64,000 bases of DNA from JALYUM01 sp036688685 (GTDB lineage: Bacteria; Pseudomonadota; Gammaproteobacteria; Burkholderiales; Burkholderiaceae_D), in the NCBI RefSeq assembly GCF_036688685.1, contig NZ_JAQQPS010000010.1:124001-188000 (forward strand). The letters run 5' to 3'. Of this stretch, positions 31,326 to 41,033 are shown in pieces. Position 1 is the first letter of the stretch. Every line of letters starts with the position of its first letter. A program made the translations under genes and the position numbers. The notes under the pieces were generated by a model. The model was not told the origin of the DNA and ran no database searches. It worked only from the letters and a program-made list of their open reading frames with translations.

Positions 31326-32495
31326 ATGCAAAGCATCACCATTCTCGGGGCGACCGGTTCGATCGGCGTCTCGACACTCGACGTGCTGGCGCGTCATCCT
31401 GATAAATACCGTGTGTACGCGCTGTCCGCGCACAGCCGCGTGGACGCGTTGGCGGCCCAGTGCCGCGCCTTCCTGCCGGCGCGTGCCGTGGTGGGCACTG
31501 CTGACGGCGCTGCGCGCCTGGCGGCGCTGCTGGACGGCCTGCCGATAGCCATCGCTTACGGCGAGCAAGCCCTGTGCGAGATCGCCGCCGAAGCCGATAC
31601 CGTCATGGCCGCCATCGTCGGCGCCGCGGGCCTGGCCCCGACGCTGGCCGCGGCCCGGGCCGGGCGCAAAATCCTGCTGGCCAACAAGGAAGCACTGGTC
31701 ATGTCCGGACAGCTGTTCATGGACGCGGTGCGCGAGCACAAGGCGACCCTGCTGCCGATCGACAGCGAACACAACGCCATTTTCCAGTCGCTGCCAATGG
31801 CCTACGGCCGCGCGCCTGGCGCTTGCGGCGTCGCCAAAATCCTGCTGACCGCGTCCGGCGGCCCGTTCCGCCAGCGCGATGTCGCCACGCTCGAACACGT
31901 AACGCCGGACGAAGCCTGCAAGCACCCGACCTGGACGATGGGCCGCAAGATCTCGGTCGATTCGGCCACGATGATGAACAAGGGCCTCGAAGTGATCGAG
32001 GCGCACTGGCTGTTCGGCGCGCCGGCCGACCTGATCGAAGTGGTGATCCACCCGCAAAGCGTGATTCACTCGATGGTGTCGTACTGCGACGGCTCGGTGC
32101 TGGCGCAGCTGGGCAACCCCGACATGAGGACGCCGATTGCGCACGCGCTGGCGTACCCGGAGCGGATCGACTCCGGCGTCGCCCAGCTCGATATCACGCA
32201 GATCGGCACGCTGCAATTCGAAAAGCCCGACTTTGCGCGTTTTCCCTGCCTTGCGCTGGCATTCGAGGCGCTGCGCGCCGGCGGCACCGCACCGGCCCTG
32301 CTGAACGCGGCCAACGAAGTGGCGGTGCAAGCCTTCCTCGACACCCGCATCGGTTTCCGCGACATCGACAGGATTATCTCGCGCGTCATGCATGAGAACG
32401 AGCACGGCGCGGCCAGCAGCATCGAGGCCGTGATGGCGCAGGACGCCAGAGCGCGCCAGGCCGCCGAGCATATCGTCGCCGGCCTGTCCGCTTGA
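31326..32495 (+). CDS. dxr: 1-deoxy-D-xylulose-5-phosphate reductoisomerase
   Basis: Second step of the MEP isoprenoid pathway (DXP to MEP with NADPH), which supplies the IPP used by UppS. A 389-aa enzyme with SITILGATGSIGVSTLDVL (NADPH site), KILLANKEALVMSG, LPIDSEHNAIFQSLP (metal-binding Asp and Glu), SGGPFR, and HPTWTMGRKISVDSATMMNK. The start at 31326 follows AAGGAACCACCT; an open frame nine codons longer exists but lies in the end of cdsA. Confidence 0.97.
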   Translation: MQSITILGATGSIGVSTLDVLARHPDKYRVYALSAHSRVDALAAQCRAFLPARAVVGTADGAARLAALLDGLPIAIAYGEQALCEIAAEADTVMAAIVGAAGLAPTLAAARAGRKILLANKEALVMSGQLFMDAVREHKATLLPIDSEHNAIFQSLPMAYGRAPGACGVAKILLTASGGPFRQRDVATLEHVTPDEACKHPTWTMGRKISVDSATMMNKGLEVIEAHWLFGAPADLIEVVIHPQSVIHSMVSYCDGSVLAQLGNPDMRTPIAHALAYPERIDSGVAQLDITQIGTLQFEKPDFARFPCLALAFEALRAGGTAPALLNAANEVAVQAFLDTRIGFRDIDRIISRVMHENEHGAASSIEAVMAQDARARQAAEHIVAGLSA

Positions 32496-32499
32496 CGCC

Positions 32500-33846
32500 A
32501 TGAACATCCTGATCGCCATCGTCGCCGGCTTGCTGGCACTCGGTCCCCTGGTCATCCTGCATGAACTGGGCCATTACGCGGTCGCGCGCCTGTGCGGCGT
32601 GAAAGTGCTGCGCTTCTCGATCGGGATGGGCAAGGTGGTCTGGTCGCGCAAAATCGGGCCGGACCAGACCGAGTGGGCCGTTTCCGCCTTGCCGCTGGGC
32701 GGTTACGTCAAGATGCTCGACGCGCGCGACCCGGACGTGGTTCCGGGCGAGCATGAGCTGCACCGCGAGTTTACCCGCAAGAACGTCTGGCAGCGCATCG
32801 CCATCGTCGCGGCCGGCCCGCTGGCGAACTTCATCGTCGCCATCGTCCTGATGGCCGGCGTGTACGTCTACGGCGTTGACGAACCGACGGCGCGCCTGCG
32901 CGCCGCACCAGAAGCGTCCAGCGTCTACCAGGCCGGCCTGCGCGGCGGCGACCGCATCAGCGCGGTCAATGGCGAGCCGGTGGCGTCATGGCTCGACCTG
33001 CAATGGGAAATCGTGCGCGCCGTGGCCGACAAGGGCGAACTGCGCTTCGACGTGGTCGGCCAGGCCGGCGGCACCTACACGGCGAGCATCCCCGCCAGCG
33101 TGGTGGCCGCCCTGAAGGTCGACAGCGACGTGATGAGCGCGCTGGGCCTGCAGCTGTGGCGCCCGCGTGCCCGCATCGACCAGGTCGTGCCTGGCGGCGC
33201 CGCCGAGAAGGCCGGCCTGCGCGCCGGCGATGTGGTCACTGCCATCGATGGCGCGGCGCTGGTCGACGGGATTGCCTTTATCGACGCGATTCGCGCCGCG
33301 CCGGGTCGCACCGTGCAGGTGGCCGTGCAGCGCGACGGCCAGGCGCTGCTGCTGGGGGTCACGCCGGCCAGCGTCGATGTAAAAAACGGTAAAGGCGAGG
33401 GCAGGATAGGCGCCCTGATTCCGCAGGCGCCCGAGATGGTGCGCGTGTCGAGTAACCCGTTTGCCGCGATTGGCAAGGGCGCTGCTTACACCTGGGACCG
33501 CGCCACCATGTCGGTACGCATGATCGGCAAGATGTTCACAGGCGAGGTGTCAGTCAAAAACCTGTCCGGCCCGATCACGATTGCCGACGTCGCCGGCCAG
33601 TCTGCCAAGGGTGGTCTGATCGTGTATTTGCAGTTCATCGCCTTCATCAGCATCAGCCTTGGTGTGATGAACCTGTTACCAATTCCCGTTCTTGATGGGG
33701 GCCATTTGCTGTATTATTCGCTGGAAGTTTTGACAGGACGCCCCTTGCCTGAGCGGATCCGCGACATGGCGCAGCGCGCCGGGGTGGGCCTGCTGTTCAT
33801 GCTGATGGCGCTCGCCGTCTTCAATGATATCTCGCGGCATCTGTAG
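32500..33846 (+). CDS. rseP: RIP zinc metalloprotease RseP (site-2 protease)
   Basis: Intramembrane protease that cleaves anti-sigma factor RseA during envelope stress and clears signal peptides. A 448-aa protein with HELGH (H21, E22, H25) in the first membrane helix, two PDZ domains (about residues 130-210 and 220-300) and the second active-site motif NLLPIPVLDGGH with the third zinc ligand. It lies just upstream of bamA, so the sensor protease and the assembly machine it reports on are expressed together. Confidence 0.96.
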   Translation: MNILIAIVAGLLALGPLVILHELGHYAVARLCGVKVLRFSIGMGKVVWSRKIGPDQTEWAVSALPLGGYVKMLDARDPDVVPGEHELHREFTRKNVWQRIAIVAAGPLANFIVAIVLMAGVYVYGVDEPTARLRAAPEASSVYQAGLRGGDRISAVNGEPVASWLDLQWEIVRAVADKGELRFDVVGQAGGTYTASIPASVVAALKVDSDVMSALGLQLWRPRARIDQVVPGGAAEKAGLRAGDVVTAIDGAALVDGIAFIDAIRAAPGRTVQVAVQRDGQALLLGVTPASVDVKNGKGEGRIGALIPQAPEMVRVSSNPFAAIGKGAAYTWDRATMSVRMIGKMFTGEVSVKNLSGPITIADVAGQSAKGGLIVYLQFIAFISISLGVMNLLPIPVLDGGHLLYYSLEVLTGRPLPERIRDMAQRAGVGLLFMLMALAVFNDISRHL

Positions 33847-33849
33847 TTT

Positions 33850-33880
33850 TTGACTACACCCCGGCCGCCGGCATTAGAAT
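33850..33880 (+). promoter_or_regulatory. Possible promoter in front of bamA
   Basis: TTGACT (33850-33855) and TAGAAT (33875-33880) are separated by 19 nt, slightly long for sigma-70. No sigma-E-like GGAACTT/TCTGA pair was found in this 71-nt gap. Confidence 0.4.
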
Positions 33881-33917
33881 AACCAGCTGTTCAATGATAG
33901 CCCCACCGATTTAGCAC

Positions 33918-36251
33918 ATGAAATTACACTCAGATCGTTTTGCCCTGCCGTTCCATCGCCGCAGCCTGATTGGCGCGGCCGTGCTTGCCCTGTGCTCCGG
34001 CCAGGCGCTGGCCGTCACCCCGTTTGTCGTCAAGGACATCCGCGTCGAAGGCATCCAGCGCACCGAAGCGGGTACCGTGTTCAGCTATCTGCCGGTGCGC
34101 GTGGGTGAAACCTTCAACGACGACAAGGGCAGCGCCGCCATCAAGGCCCTGTACGCAACCGGTATCTTCAAGGACGTGCGCCTCGAAGAAGACAAGGGCG
34201 TGCTGGTCGTGCTGGTCGAAGAACGGCCTGCGATTTCCAGCGTCGACTTCAGCGGCACCAAGGAATTCGAGAAGGACATGCTGGTCAAGGCGCTGAAAGA
34301 AATCGGCGTCGGTGAAGCGAAGACGTTCGACAAATCAGCAGTCGACCGCGCCGAGCAGGAGCTCAAGCGCCAGTACCTGTCGCACGGCCTGTATGGCGTC
34401 AAGATCACCACCACCGTCACGCCGATCGAACGCAATCGGGTGACCATCATGTTCGCCGTCGACGAAGGCGATATCGCGCGCATCCGCCAGATCAACATCA
34501 TCGGCAATAAAACCTTCAGCGACAAGGAACTGCGCGAGGCGATGAAGCTGTCGACCTCGGGCTGGTTCACCTGGTACTCGAAGGCCGACCAGTACTCGAA
34601 GACCAAGCTGACCGGCGACATCGAAGCGATCAAATCGTTTTATCTGGACCGCGGCTATTTAGAGGCGAACGTCGAATCGACCCAGGTCTCGATCACGCCG
34701 GACAAGAAGGATATCTACCTGACGGTGAACATCACCGAAGGCGAAAAATACACCGTCGCCGACATCAAGATGGATGGCGAAACCTTCGGCCGCGAAGCCG
34801 AGCTGAAAGAGCTGATCCTGCTGAAACCGGGCGCCGTGTATTCGGGCGCGCTGCTGACCGCGTCGAACAAGCGCATCATGGACCGCATGGGCAACTTTGG
34901 CTATGCGTTCGCGTCGGTCGACGCCAAGCCGGAAATCGACCGCGCCAAGCGCCTGGTCTCGTTCAGCTTCAATGTCGACCCGGGCAAGCGCGCTTACGTG
35001 CGCCACATGACCATTTCGGGCAATACCACTACCCGCGATGAAGTCATTCGCCGCGAGTTCCGCCAGTTCGAAGGCTCCTGGTACGACAGCAACAAGATCA
35101 AGCTGTCGCGCGACCGTGTCGACCGCCTCGGCTACTTCAAGGACGTGACGGTGGAAACGCCGGAAGCGCAGGGTACCTCCGACCAGGTCGATGTCAACAT
35201 CGCCGTGGTGGAAAAACCGACCGGTAACTTCATGATCGGTGGCGCCTTCTCGCAGTCGGAAAAATTCACGTTCACCGCGTCGGTCCAGCAGGCCAACTTC
35301 GCCGGCAGCGGCGAGACGATCGGCATCGAACTCAATACCAGCAAGTACAGCCGCACCATCGCGCTGTCGCAGACCAATCCGTACTTCACCGACGACGGCG
35401 TTTCGCGCGCGTTCCAGATCTACCTGCGCACCACCCGTCCGCCGGCAGTCAACTACGGTTCCTACACGATTCGCCAGACCGGCGGCAACATGACGTTCGG
35501 CGTGCCGTTCTCCGAGATCGATACCGTCTTCTTCGGTGCCGGTATCGAGCGCACCACGCTCGAAACGGACGTCACCAGCCCGCAGATCTACCTGAACTTC
35601 GTCAAGCAGAATGGCGGCCCGGCCAACGGCGTCGGCAGTGCCCAGACCTTCTCGATTCCGTTCACCGCTGCCTGGGGCCGCGATTCGCGCGACAGTGCCA
35701 CCACGCCGACGATCGGCCGCTACCAGCGCGCCAACCTCGAGATCGACGTCATCGGCAAGAGCAAGTACTACCGCGCCATCTACGAACAGCAGTGGTACCG
35801 GCCGCTGACGCGCTGGATGACGCTGGCCCTGCGCGGCGAGGTCGATTACGGCCATGGCCTGAAGGGCAAGGCCTACCCGGTCTTCAAGAACTTCTACGCC
35901 GGTGGCATGGGCTCGGTGCGCGGCTATTACAGCTCGTCGCTGGGTATCGTCGACGTCAACGGCGATGCGCTGGGTGGTTCGACCCGCCTGCTTGGCAACG
36001 CCGAGCTGCAGTTCCCGTTCCCTGGCAGCGGCACCGACCGCAGCCTGCGCTGGTTCACGTTTGCCGACGCCGGCCAGATTTACCAGGAAGGCCAGAAAAT
36101 CCGCGCCAACGAATTGCGCGCATCGGCCGGCCTGGGCGTGTCCTGGATTTCGCCGGTTGGCCCGCTCAAGATCAGTTATGCTAAACCTTTGAATGAGAAA
36201 CAGGGCGACCGTACCGAGCGCTTCCAGTTCCAGATGGGTACCGGTTTCTGA
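33918..36251 (+). CDS. bamA: Outer membrane protein assembly factor BamA
   Basis: Core of the BAM complex, which inserts beta-barrel proteins into the outer membrane. A 777-aa protein with a signal peptide cleaved after GQALA, five POTRA domains (about residues 30-430: FVVKDIRVEGIQRTEAG, VSSVDFSG-like starts repeating every ~80 residues) and the C-terminal Omp85 barrel. The conserved lid-loop motif reads MGSVRGYYSSS, and the last residue is Phe as needed for barrel recognition. It is followed by skp and lpxD. Confidence 0.97.
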   Translation: MKLHSDRFALPFHRRSLIGAAVLALCSGQALAVTPFVVKDIRVEGIQRTEAGTVFSYLPVRVGETFNDDKGSAAIKALYATGIFKDVRLEEDKGVLVVLVEERPAISSVDFSGTKEFEKDMLVKALKEIGVGEAKTFDKSAVDRAEQELKRQYLSHGLYGVKITTTVTPIERNRVTIMFAVDEGDIARIRQINIIGNKTFSDKELREAMKLSTSGWFTWYSKADQYSKTKLTGDIEAIKSFYLDRGYLEANVESTQVSITPDKKDIYLTVNITEGEKYTVADIKMDGETFGREAELKELILLKPGAVYSGALLTASNKRIMDRMGNFGYAFASVDAKPEIDRAKRLVSFSFNVDPGKRAYVRHMTISGNTTTRDEVIRREFRQFEGSWYDSNKIKLSRDRVDRLGYFKDVTVETPEAQGTSDQVDVNIAVVEKPTGNFMIGGAFSQSEKFTFTASVQQANFAGSGETIGIELNTSKYSRTIALSQTNPYFTDDGVSRAFQIYLRTTRPPAVNYGSYTIRQTGGNMTFGVPFSEIDTVFFGAGIERTTLETDVTSPQIYLNFVKQNGGPANGVGSAQTFSIPFTAAWGRDSRDSATTPTIGRYQRANLEIDVIGKSKYYRAIYEQQWYRPLTRWMTLALRGEVDYGHGLKGKAYPVFKNFYAGGMGSVRGYYSSSLGIVDVNGDALGGSTRLLGNAELQFPFPGSGTDRSLRWFTFADAGQIYQEGQKIRANELRASAGLGVSWISPVGPLKISYAKPLNEKQGDRTERFQFQMGTGF

Positions 36252-36297
36252 TCGGCGCCGCCTGTTCCGGTTACCATTCCAAAAAATGCGGAGAAAT

Positions 36298-36831
36298 ATG
36301 TTGAATACCCTGTTAGCATCGCGTTCCCGCGGATTGGCGGCCGGTATGGCCATGGCGGCTGCCGTGTTGTGCGCCACCCCGATGGCGCGCGCGCAATATG
36401 CGCCGAGCCGGATCGGTATCGTCATCACCGAACGTTTGATGACCGAGTCGAAACTGGCCAAGGCGGCAGACGCCAAGATCCAGGCCGAGTTCCTGGTGCG
36501 CCAGAAGTCGAACGAAGAGATGGTCGCGCGTTTCAAGACGCTGTCGGCCAAGTTTGATGCCGACGCGCCGCGCCTGGCGGACGCCGACCGCACGCGCCGC
36601 GCGCGCGAGGTGTTCGACATGGAGAAAGACGTCCAGCGCACCCAGCGCGACTACCAGGAAGACCTGTTCCAGCGTAAAAGCGAAGAGCGCGCCAACATCG
36701 CACAAAAGGCCTACAAGCTGATTGAACAGATCGCCGAACAGGATCACCTGGACATCGTGCTGCAGGAAGCGGCCTGGTCCAGCCCGCGCATCGACATCAC
36801 CGATAAAGTGATCAAACTGCTCGACAAGTAA
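36298..36831 (+). CDS. skp: Periplasmic chaperone, OmpH/Skp family
   Basis: Holds unfolded outer-membrane proteins on the way to BamA. A 177-aa protein with a signal peptide ending ATPMARAQ, a short beta start (RIGIVITERLM) and a long charged alpha-helical tentacle region (residues 50-150). The ATG at 36298 is chosen because GGAGA lies 3-7 nt before it; ATG 36286 is an in-frame alternative. It sits 46 nt after bamA and 14 nt before lpxD, as in many proteobacteria. Confidence 0.92.
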   Translation: MLNTLLASRSRGLAAGMAMAAAVLCATPMARAQYAPSRIGIVITERLMTESKLAKAADAKIQAEFLVRQKSNEEMVARFKTLSAKFDADAPRLADADRTRRAREVFDMEKDVQRTQRDYQEDLFQRKSEERANIAQKAYKLIEQIAEQDHLDIVLQEAAWSSPRIDITDKVIKLLDK

Positions 36832-36845
36832 AGACGACGACAAGA

Positions 36846-37931
36846 TTGACTGATTCCGCACACAGCAACACCAGCGTTGGCACCATCACCCGGCTGGGCG
36901 ACCTGATCGACCGCTTCGGCGGCCAACTGGCGGGCGACCCGAACGTCGTCATCAGCGGCATCGCGCCGCTGGCCGACGCCGGCGCCACCCAGATCAGTTT
37001 TCTCAGCAACAGCAAGCTGCGCGCGCTGGCCGCGCAAAGCCAGGCCGCCGCCCTGATCGTCACGCCCAGCGACGACGCCACCATCGCCGCCAGTTTCGAA
37101 GGCGCGCGCATCGTGACACCCAATCCGTACGCATATTTTGCCCGCGCCGCGCAGTATTTTGCCGCGCTGGACGCGTTCGTGCCGGCGCCGGGCATCGATC
37201 CCTCGGCCAGCGTGCATCCCGACGCCGTGGTGGACGCCAGCGCCTTTATCGGCCCCCGGGTCACCATCGAAGCGGGCGCGCAGATCGGCGCGGATGCCGT
37301 GATTGACGCCGGCTGCTTCATCGGGCGCGACGCCGTCATCGGCGCTGCTACCCACCTGTTCGCCAACGTCACGTTCCACGCGCGCTGCGTCATTGGCGCG
37401 CGCGGCATTGTCCATTCGGGCGCGGTGATCGGCACCGACGGCTTCGGCTTTGCCAATGAGGGCGGCGTTTACATCAAGATTCCGCAGACCGGGCGCGTGG
37501 TCATCGGCGCTGACGTCGACATCGGTGCCAACACCTGCATCGACCGCGGCGCGCTGGCCGATACCGTCATCGAAGACGGCGTCAAACTCGATAACCAGAT
37601 CCAGATCGGCCACAACTGCCGCATCGGCGCGCACACAGCCATGGCCGGCTGCGTCGGCGTGGCCGGCAGCGCGGTCATCGGCAAGCACTGCACCTTCGGC
37701 GGCGCGGCCATGGTGCTGGGCCACCTGACGATTGCCGACAACGTCCACATTTCATCCGGCAGCATGGTGTCGCGCTCGATCCTCGAAGCGGGCCAATACA
37801 CCGGTTTCTATCCGCTCGCCAAAAACGCCGAGTGGGAAAAAAGCGCCGCCATCGTGCGCAACCTGGCCACCATGCGCGAGAAAATCCGCGCGCTGGAAAA
37901 AACAATCAAAAACTTAACCGCCAAACCATGA
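36846..37931 (+). CDS. lpxD: UDP-3-O-(3-hydroxyacyl)glucosamine N-acyltransferase
   Basis: Third step of lipid A synthesis, adding the N-linked hydroxyacyl chain. A 361-aa left-handed beta-helix enzyme: N-terminal uridine-binding domain (about residues 1-105), hexapeptide repeats (about 110-310, many [IV]GxxxxI units), and the C-terminal helix. The start is read as TTG 36846, the only start codon that gives the full N-terminus; the ribosome-binding site is weak. The stop overlaps the fabZ start (ATGA). Confidence 0.95.
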   Translation: MTDSAHSNTSVGTITRLGDLIDRFGGQLAGDPNVVISGIAPLADAGATQISFLSNSKLRALAAQSQAAALIVTPSDDATIAASFEGARIVTPNPYAYFARAAQYFAALDAFVPAPGIDPSASVHPDAVVDASAFIGPRVTIEAGAQIGADAVIDAGCFIGRDAVIGAATHLFANVTFHARCVIGARGIVHSGAVIGTDGFGFANEGGVYIKIPQTGRVVIGADVDIGANTCIDRGALADTVIEDGVKLDNQIQIGHNCRIGAHTAMAGCVGVAGSAVIGKHCTFGGAAMVLGHLTIADNVHISSGSMVSRSILEAGQYTGFYPLAKNAEWEKSAAIVRNLATMREKIRALEKTIKNLTAKP

Positions 37932-38428
37932 CCACTCAAGACACTTCTAACGCAGTCTCCAAAACCCTCGACATTCATGCGATCAAGCAGTACCTGCCGC
38001 ATCGCTATCCGATGCTGCTGGTCGACCGCGTGCTGACCTGGGAATCGGGCAAGACCATCACCGCCATCAAGAACGTCACCGTCAACGAAGAATTCTTCAA
38101 TGGCCACTTCCCGCACAAGCCGGTCATGCCGGGCGTCCTGATGATCGAAGCGCTGGCGCAAACCGCGGCCATCCTGTCGTTCCTGACGATGGACGTGAAG
38201 CCGGACGAGAACTCGGTCGTGTATTTCGTCGGCATCGACAATGCGCGCTTCAAGCGCCCGGTGGAGCCCGGCGACCAGCTGAAAATGGACGTTGAAATCG
38301 TGCGCATTTCACGCGGCATCTGGAAGTACAAGGCAGTCGGCACGGTCGATGGCCAGGTTGCGCTGGAAGGCGATCTGATGTGCACGATCCGCTCCGCGGT
38401 CGATGCCAGCAAAGCAGCAGGGCAGTAA
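37928..38428 (+). CDS. fabZ: 3-hydroxyacyl-ACP dehydratase FabZ
   Basis: Dehydrates 3-hydroxyacyl-ACP in fatty-acid elongation, competing with LpxA and LpxD for the same substrate pool. A 166-aa hot-dog-fold enzyme with LPHRYPMLLVDRV, then GHFPHKPVMPGVLMIEALAQ carrying the catalytic H60 and E74. The ATG overlaps the lpxD stop by 4 nt. lpxA follows after 2 nt. Confidence 0.97.
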   Translation: MTTQDTSNAVSKTLDIHAIKQYLPHRYPMLLVDRVLTWESGKTITAIKNVTVNEEFFNGHFPHKPVMPGVLMIEALAQTAAILSFLTMDVKPDENSVVYFVGIDNARFKRPVEPGDQLKMDVEIVRISRGIWKYKAVGTVDGQVALEGDLMCTIRSAVDASKAAGQ

Positions 38429-38430
38429 TC

Positions 38431-39216
38431 ATGTTGATTCATGCGACCGCCATCGTCGATCCGCGCGCGCAGTTGGACAGCACCGTGGAAGTCGGCCCGT
38501 ATTCGATCATTGGCCCCAACGTGCGCATCGGTGCGCGCACTGTGGTCGGCCCGCACGTGGTCATCGAGGGTCATACGACGATTGGTGAAGACAATAAATT
38601 CTTCCAGTTTTCGTCGATCGGCGCCGCGCCGCAGGATAAAAAATGGTCGGGCGAACCGACCCGCCTGGAAGTGGGCGACCGCAACACCGTGCGCGAATTT
38701 TGCACCTTCAATCTGGGCACCGTCCAGGATGTGGGCGTCACACGTCTCGGCAACGACAACTGGATTTCGGCGTATGTGCACCTGGCGCACGATTGCCAGG
38801 TCGGCAGCAATACCATCTTCTCGAACAACGCCCAGCTGGCCGGGCACGTGGAAGTGGGCGACTGGGCCATTCTGTCCGGGTACGCCGGCGTGCACCAGTT
38901 CTGCAAGATCGGCGCCCATGCCTTCATCGGCATGTACACCAGCCTGACCCAGGATGTGCCGCCGTTTGTGCTGGTGTCCGGCAATCCGGCCGGCGCGCGC
39001 GGCGTGAACATCGAAGGCCTCAAGCGGCGCGGCTTTACGCGCGCGCAGATCGACGGCATCCGCGCCGCCTACAAGCACTTGTACCGCTCCGGCCTGACGC
39101 TGGACGAGGCCAAAACGGCACTCGATGCGCAAGCGCTGGCCATGCCCGACGCAGCGGACGCCATCGGCACCATGCGTACCTTCCTCGACAGCGCAAGCCG
39201 TGGCATCGTCCGCTGA
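38431..39216 (+). CDS. lpxA: UDP-N-acetylglucosamine O-acyltransferase LpxA
   Basis: First step of lipid A synthesis. A 261-aa hexapeptide-repeat enzyme: IHATAIVDPRAQLDSTVEVG at the start, many [IV]Gxx units, the catalytic His in VHLAHDCQVGSN, and a C-terminal helical domain. The start is fixed by its 2-nt distance from the fabZ stop. Its last 17 nt overlap the GTG start of lpxB. Confidence 0.97.
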   Translation: MLIHATAIVDPRAQLDSTVEVGPYSIIGPNVRIGARTVVGPHVVIEGHTTIGEDNKFFQFSSIGAAPQDKKWSGEPTRLEVGDRNTVREFCTFNLGTVQDVGVTRLGNDNWISAYVHLAHDCQVGSNTIFSNNAQLAGHVEVGDWAILSGYAGVHQFCKIGAHAFIGMYTSLTQDVPPFVLVSGNPAGARGVNIEGLKRRGFTRAQIDGIRAAYKHLYRSGLTLDEAKTALDAQALAMPDAADAIGTMRTFLDSASRGIVR

Positions 39217-40375
39217 CGGCGCGGCCAGCGCGGCCAGCGTTGCTCTGGTCGCGGGCGAGCTGTCCGGCGACGTACTCGCGGCGCGCCTGTTGTCCGGCCT
39301 GCGCCCGCAGCTGCCGGGTGCGCGTTTCCACGGCATCGGCGGCCCCAGCATGATCGCGCAGGGCATGGTCTCGGACATCCCGATGGATGTGCTGACCGTG
39401 CGCGGCATTTTTGAGATCATCCCGCGCTACCGCGAAATCAAGGGCATCCAGAACCGCCTGCGCGAGCGCTTGCTGGCCGACCCGCCGGACGTGTTCGTCG
39501 GCGCCGACTACCCCGGCTTCAACCTGGGGCTGGAAGAGCAGTTGAAGGCGGCCGGCATTCCGACCGTGCACTTCATCGGGCCGCAGATCTGGGCCTGGCG
39601 GGGCGGGCGCATCAAGCAGATCCAGCGCGCCGTGTCGCACATGCTGGTCATCTTCCCGTTCGAAGAAGCGATTTATCGCGCGGCCGGGGTACCGGTCACG
39701 TATATCGGCCATCCGCTGGCCGAGACCATCCCGATGACGCCCGACCAGGCGGCCGCGCGGCTGGCACTGGGCTTGTCGCCTGATGCGCGCGTGGTTACTG
39801 TCATGCCGGGCAGTCGTACGGCCGAGCTGAAGCACTTGACAGTGCCCTTCGTTGAGACCGTAAAATTGCTGGCGGCGCGCGACCCGTCCCTGCGCTTTGT
39901 TGCGCCGATGGCGGGCCCCAAGCAGCGCACGCTGTTCACTGAACTGGTCAATGCGGCGGGCCTGGGCGAGGTCGACATCAAGCTGGTCGACGGCGACGCG
40001 CACACGGCGATCGCCGCGGCCGACGCGGTGCTGGTGGCGTCCGGCACGGCCACGCTGGAAGTCGCGCTGCACAAAAAGCCGATGGTGATCGCCTATAAAG
40101 TCGTGTGGGCGTCATGGCAGTTGATGCGCCACATGGGCTACCTGCCATGGATCGGTTTGCCGAATATCCTGGCGCGCGAATTGCTGGTACCGGAACTGCT
40201 GCAGGATGCCGCCACGCCGCCAGCGCTGGCCGACGCCGTGTGGGACCAGCTGGAAGACACGGCAGGGCGCGCGCGCCTGGTGCAGCGCTTCACCGACATG
40301 CATTACAGCCTGCTGAGGAACAGCGCCCAGGAGAGCGCGAATGCGGTCATGCGGATCATCGAGTCGAGGTCGTGA
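39200..40375 (+). CDS. lpxB: Lipid-A-disaccharide synthase
   Basis: Joins UDP-2,3-diacylglucosamine and lipid X into the lipid A disaccharide (GT19 family). A 391-aa enzyme with ALVAGELSGDVLAARLL, FHGIGGPSM, PPDVFVGADYPGFNLGLE, HFIGPQIWAWR, YIGHPLAE and PGSR. The start is read as GTG 39200, 17 nt before the end of lpxA, because it gives the normal N-terminus; no ATG fits between. The overlap implies coupled translation. Confidence 0.94.
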   Translation: MASSADGAASAASVALVAGELSGDVLAARLLSGLRPQLPGARFHGIGGPSMIAQGMVSDIPMDVLTVRGIFEIIPRYREIKGIQNRLRERLLADPPDVFVGADYPGFNLGLEEQLKAAGIPTVHFIGPQIWAWRGGRIKQIQRAVSHMLVIFPFEEAIYRAAGVPVTYIGHPLAETIPMTPDQAAARLALGLSPDARVVTVMPGSRTAELKHLTVPFVETVKLLAARDPSLRFVAPMAGPKQRTLFTELVNAAGLGEVDIKLVDGDAHTAIAAADAVLVASGTATLEVALHKKPMVIAYKVVWASWQLMRHMGYLPWIGLPNILARELLVPELLQDAATPPALADAVWDQLEDTAGRARLVQRFTDMHYSLLRNSAQESANAVMRIIESRS

Positions 40376-40382
40376 GGTTCGA

Positions 40383-41033
40383 ATGACAAGCAGGAAATTT
40401 AACTTTTATCCCGGCCTGAAGCCAAAAGACCGCCCCTTTGTTGACACCGACATCGTGTGCGGCGTCGACGAAGCCGGGCGCGGCCCGCTGGCCGGTCCGG
40501 TCTTTGCCGCCGCCGTCATCCTCGACCCGCGCCGGCCCATCGAGGGCCTGCGCGACTCGAAAAAGCTGACCGCCGCGCGGCGCGACGAACTGGCCCCGCA
40601 GATCCGCGAATACGCGCTGGCGTGGGCCATTGCCGAGTGTTCGCACGAAGAGATCGACACGCTCAACATCCTGCAGGCGACCATGCTGGCCATGCGCCGC
40701 GCGGTGGAAGCGCTGCACCTGCTGCCGACGATCGCCCTCATCGACGGCAACCGCTGCCCGGTGATGGCGGTGCGCGCGCACGCCATCATCGAAGGCGACG
40801 ACAAGGTGCACGCGATTTCGGCCGCGTCGATCCTGGCCAAGACCGCGCGCGACGCGGCGCTGGTCACCCTGCACGAACTGTATCCGCAGTACGCGTTCGA
40901 CCAGCACAAGGGTTATGGCACCGCGCTGCACCGCGAGCGCCTGCTGCAATACGGGCCGTGCCCGGTGCACCGGCGCTCGTTTGCGCCGGTCAGGATGCTC
41001 CTTGAACCTGTGACGACTGATATGTTTGCATGA
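40383..41033 (+). CDS. rnhB: Ribonuclease HII
   Basis: Removes ribonucleotides from DNA and RNA primers. A 216-aa enzyme with GVDEAGRGPLAGPVFAAAVI (metal ligands D29 and E30), a DSKKL motif and SAASILAKTARDA, ending in a HKGYGTALH segment. It starts 7 nt after lpxB and its stop overlaps the next start (ATGA). Confidence 0.96.
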   Translation: MTSRKFNFYPGLKPKDRPFVDTDIVCGVDEAGRGPLAGPVFAAAVILDPRRPIEGLRDSKKLTAARRDELAPQIREYALAWAIAECSHEEIDTLNILQATMLAMRRAVEALHLLPTIALIDGNRCPVMAVRAHAIIEGDDKVHAISAASILAKTARDAALVTLHELYPQYAFDQHKGYGTALHRERLLQYGPCPVHRRSFAPVRMLLEPVTTDMFA

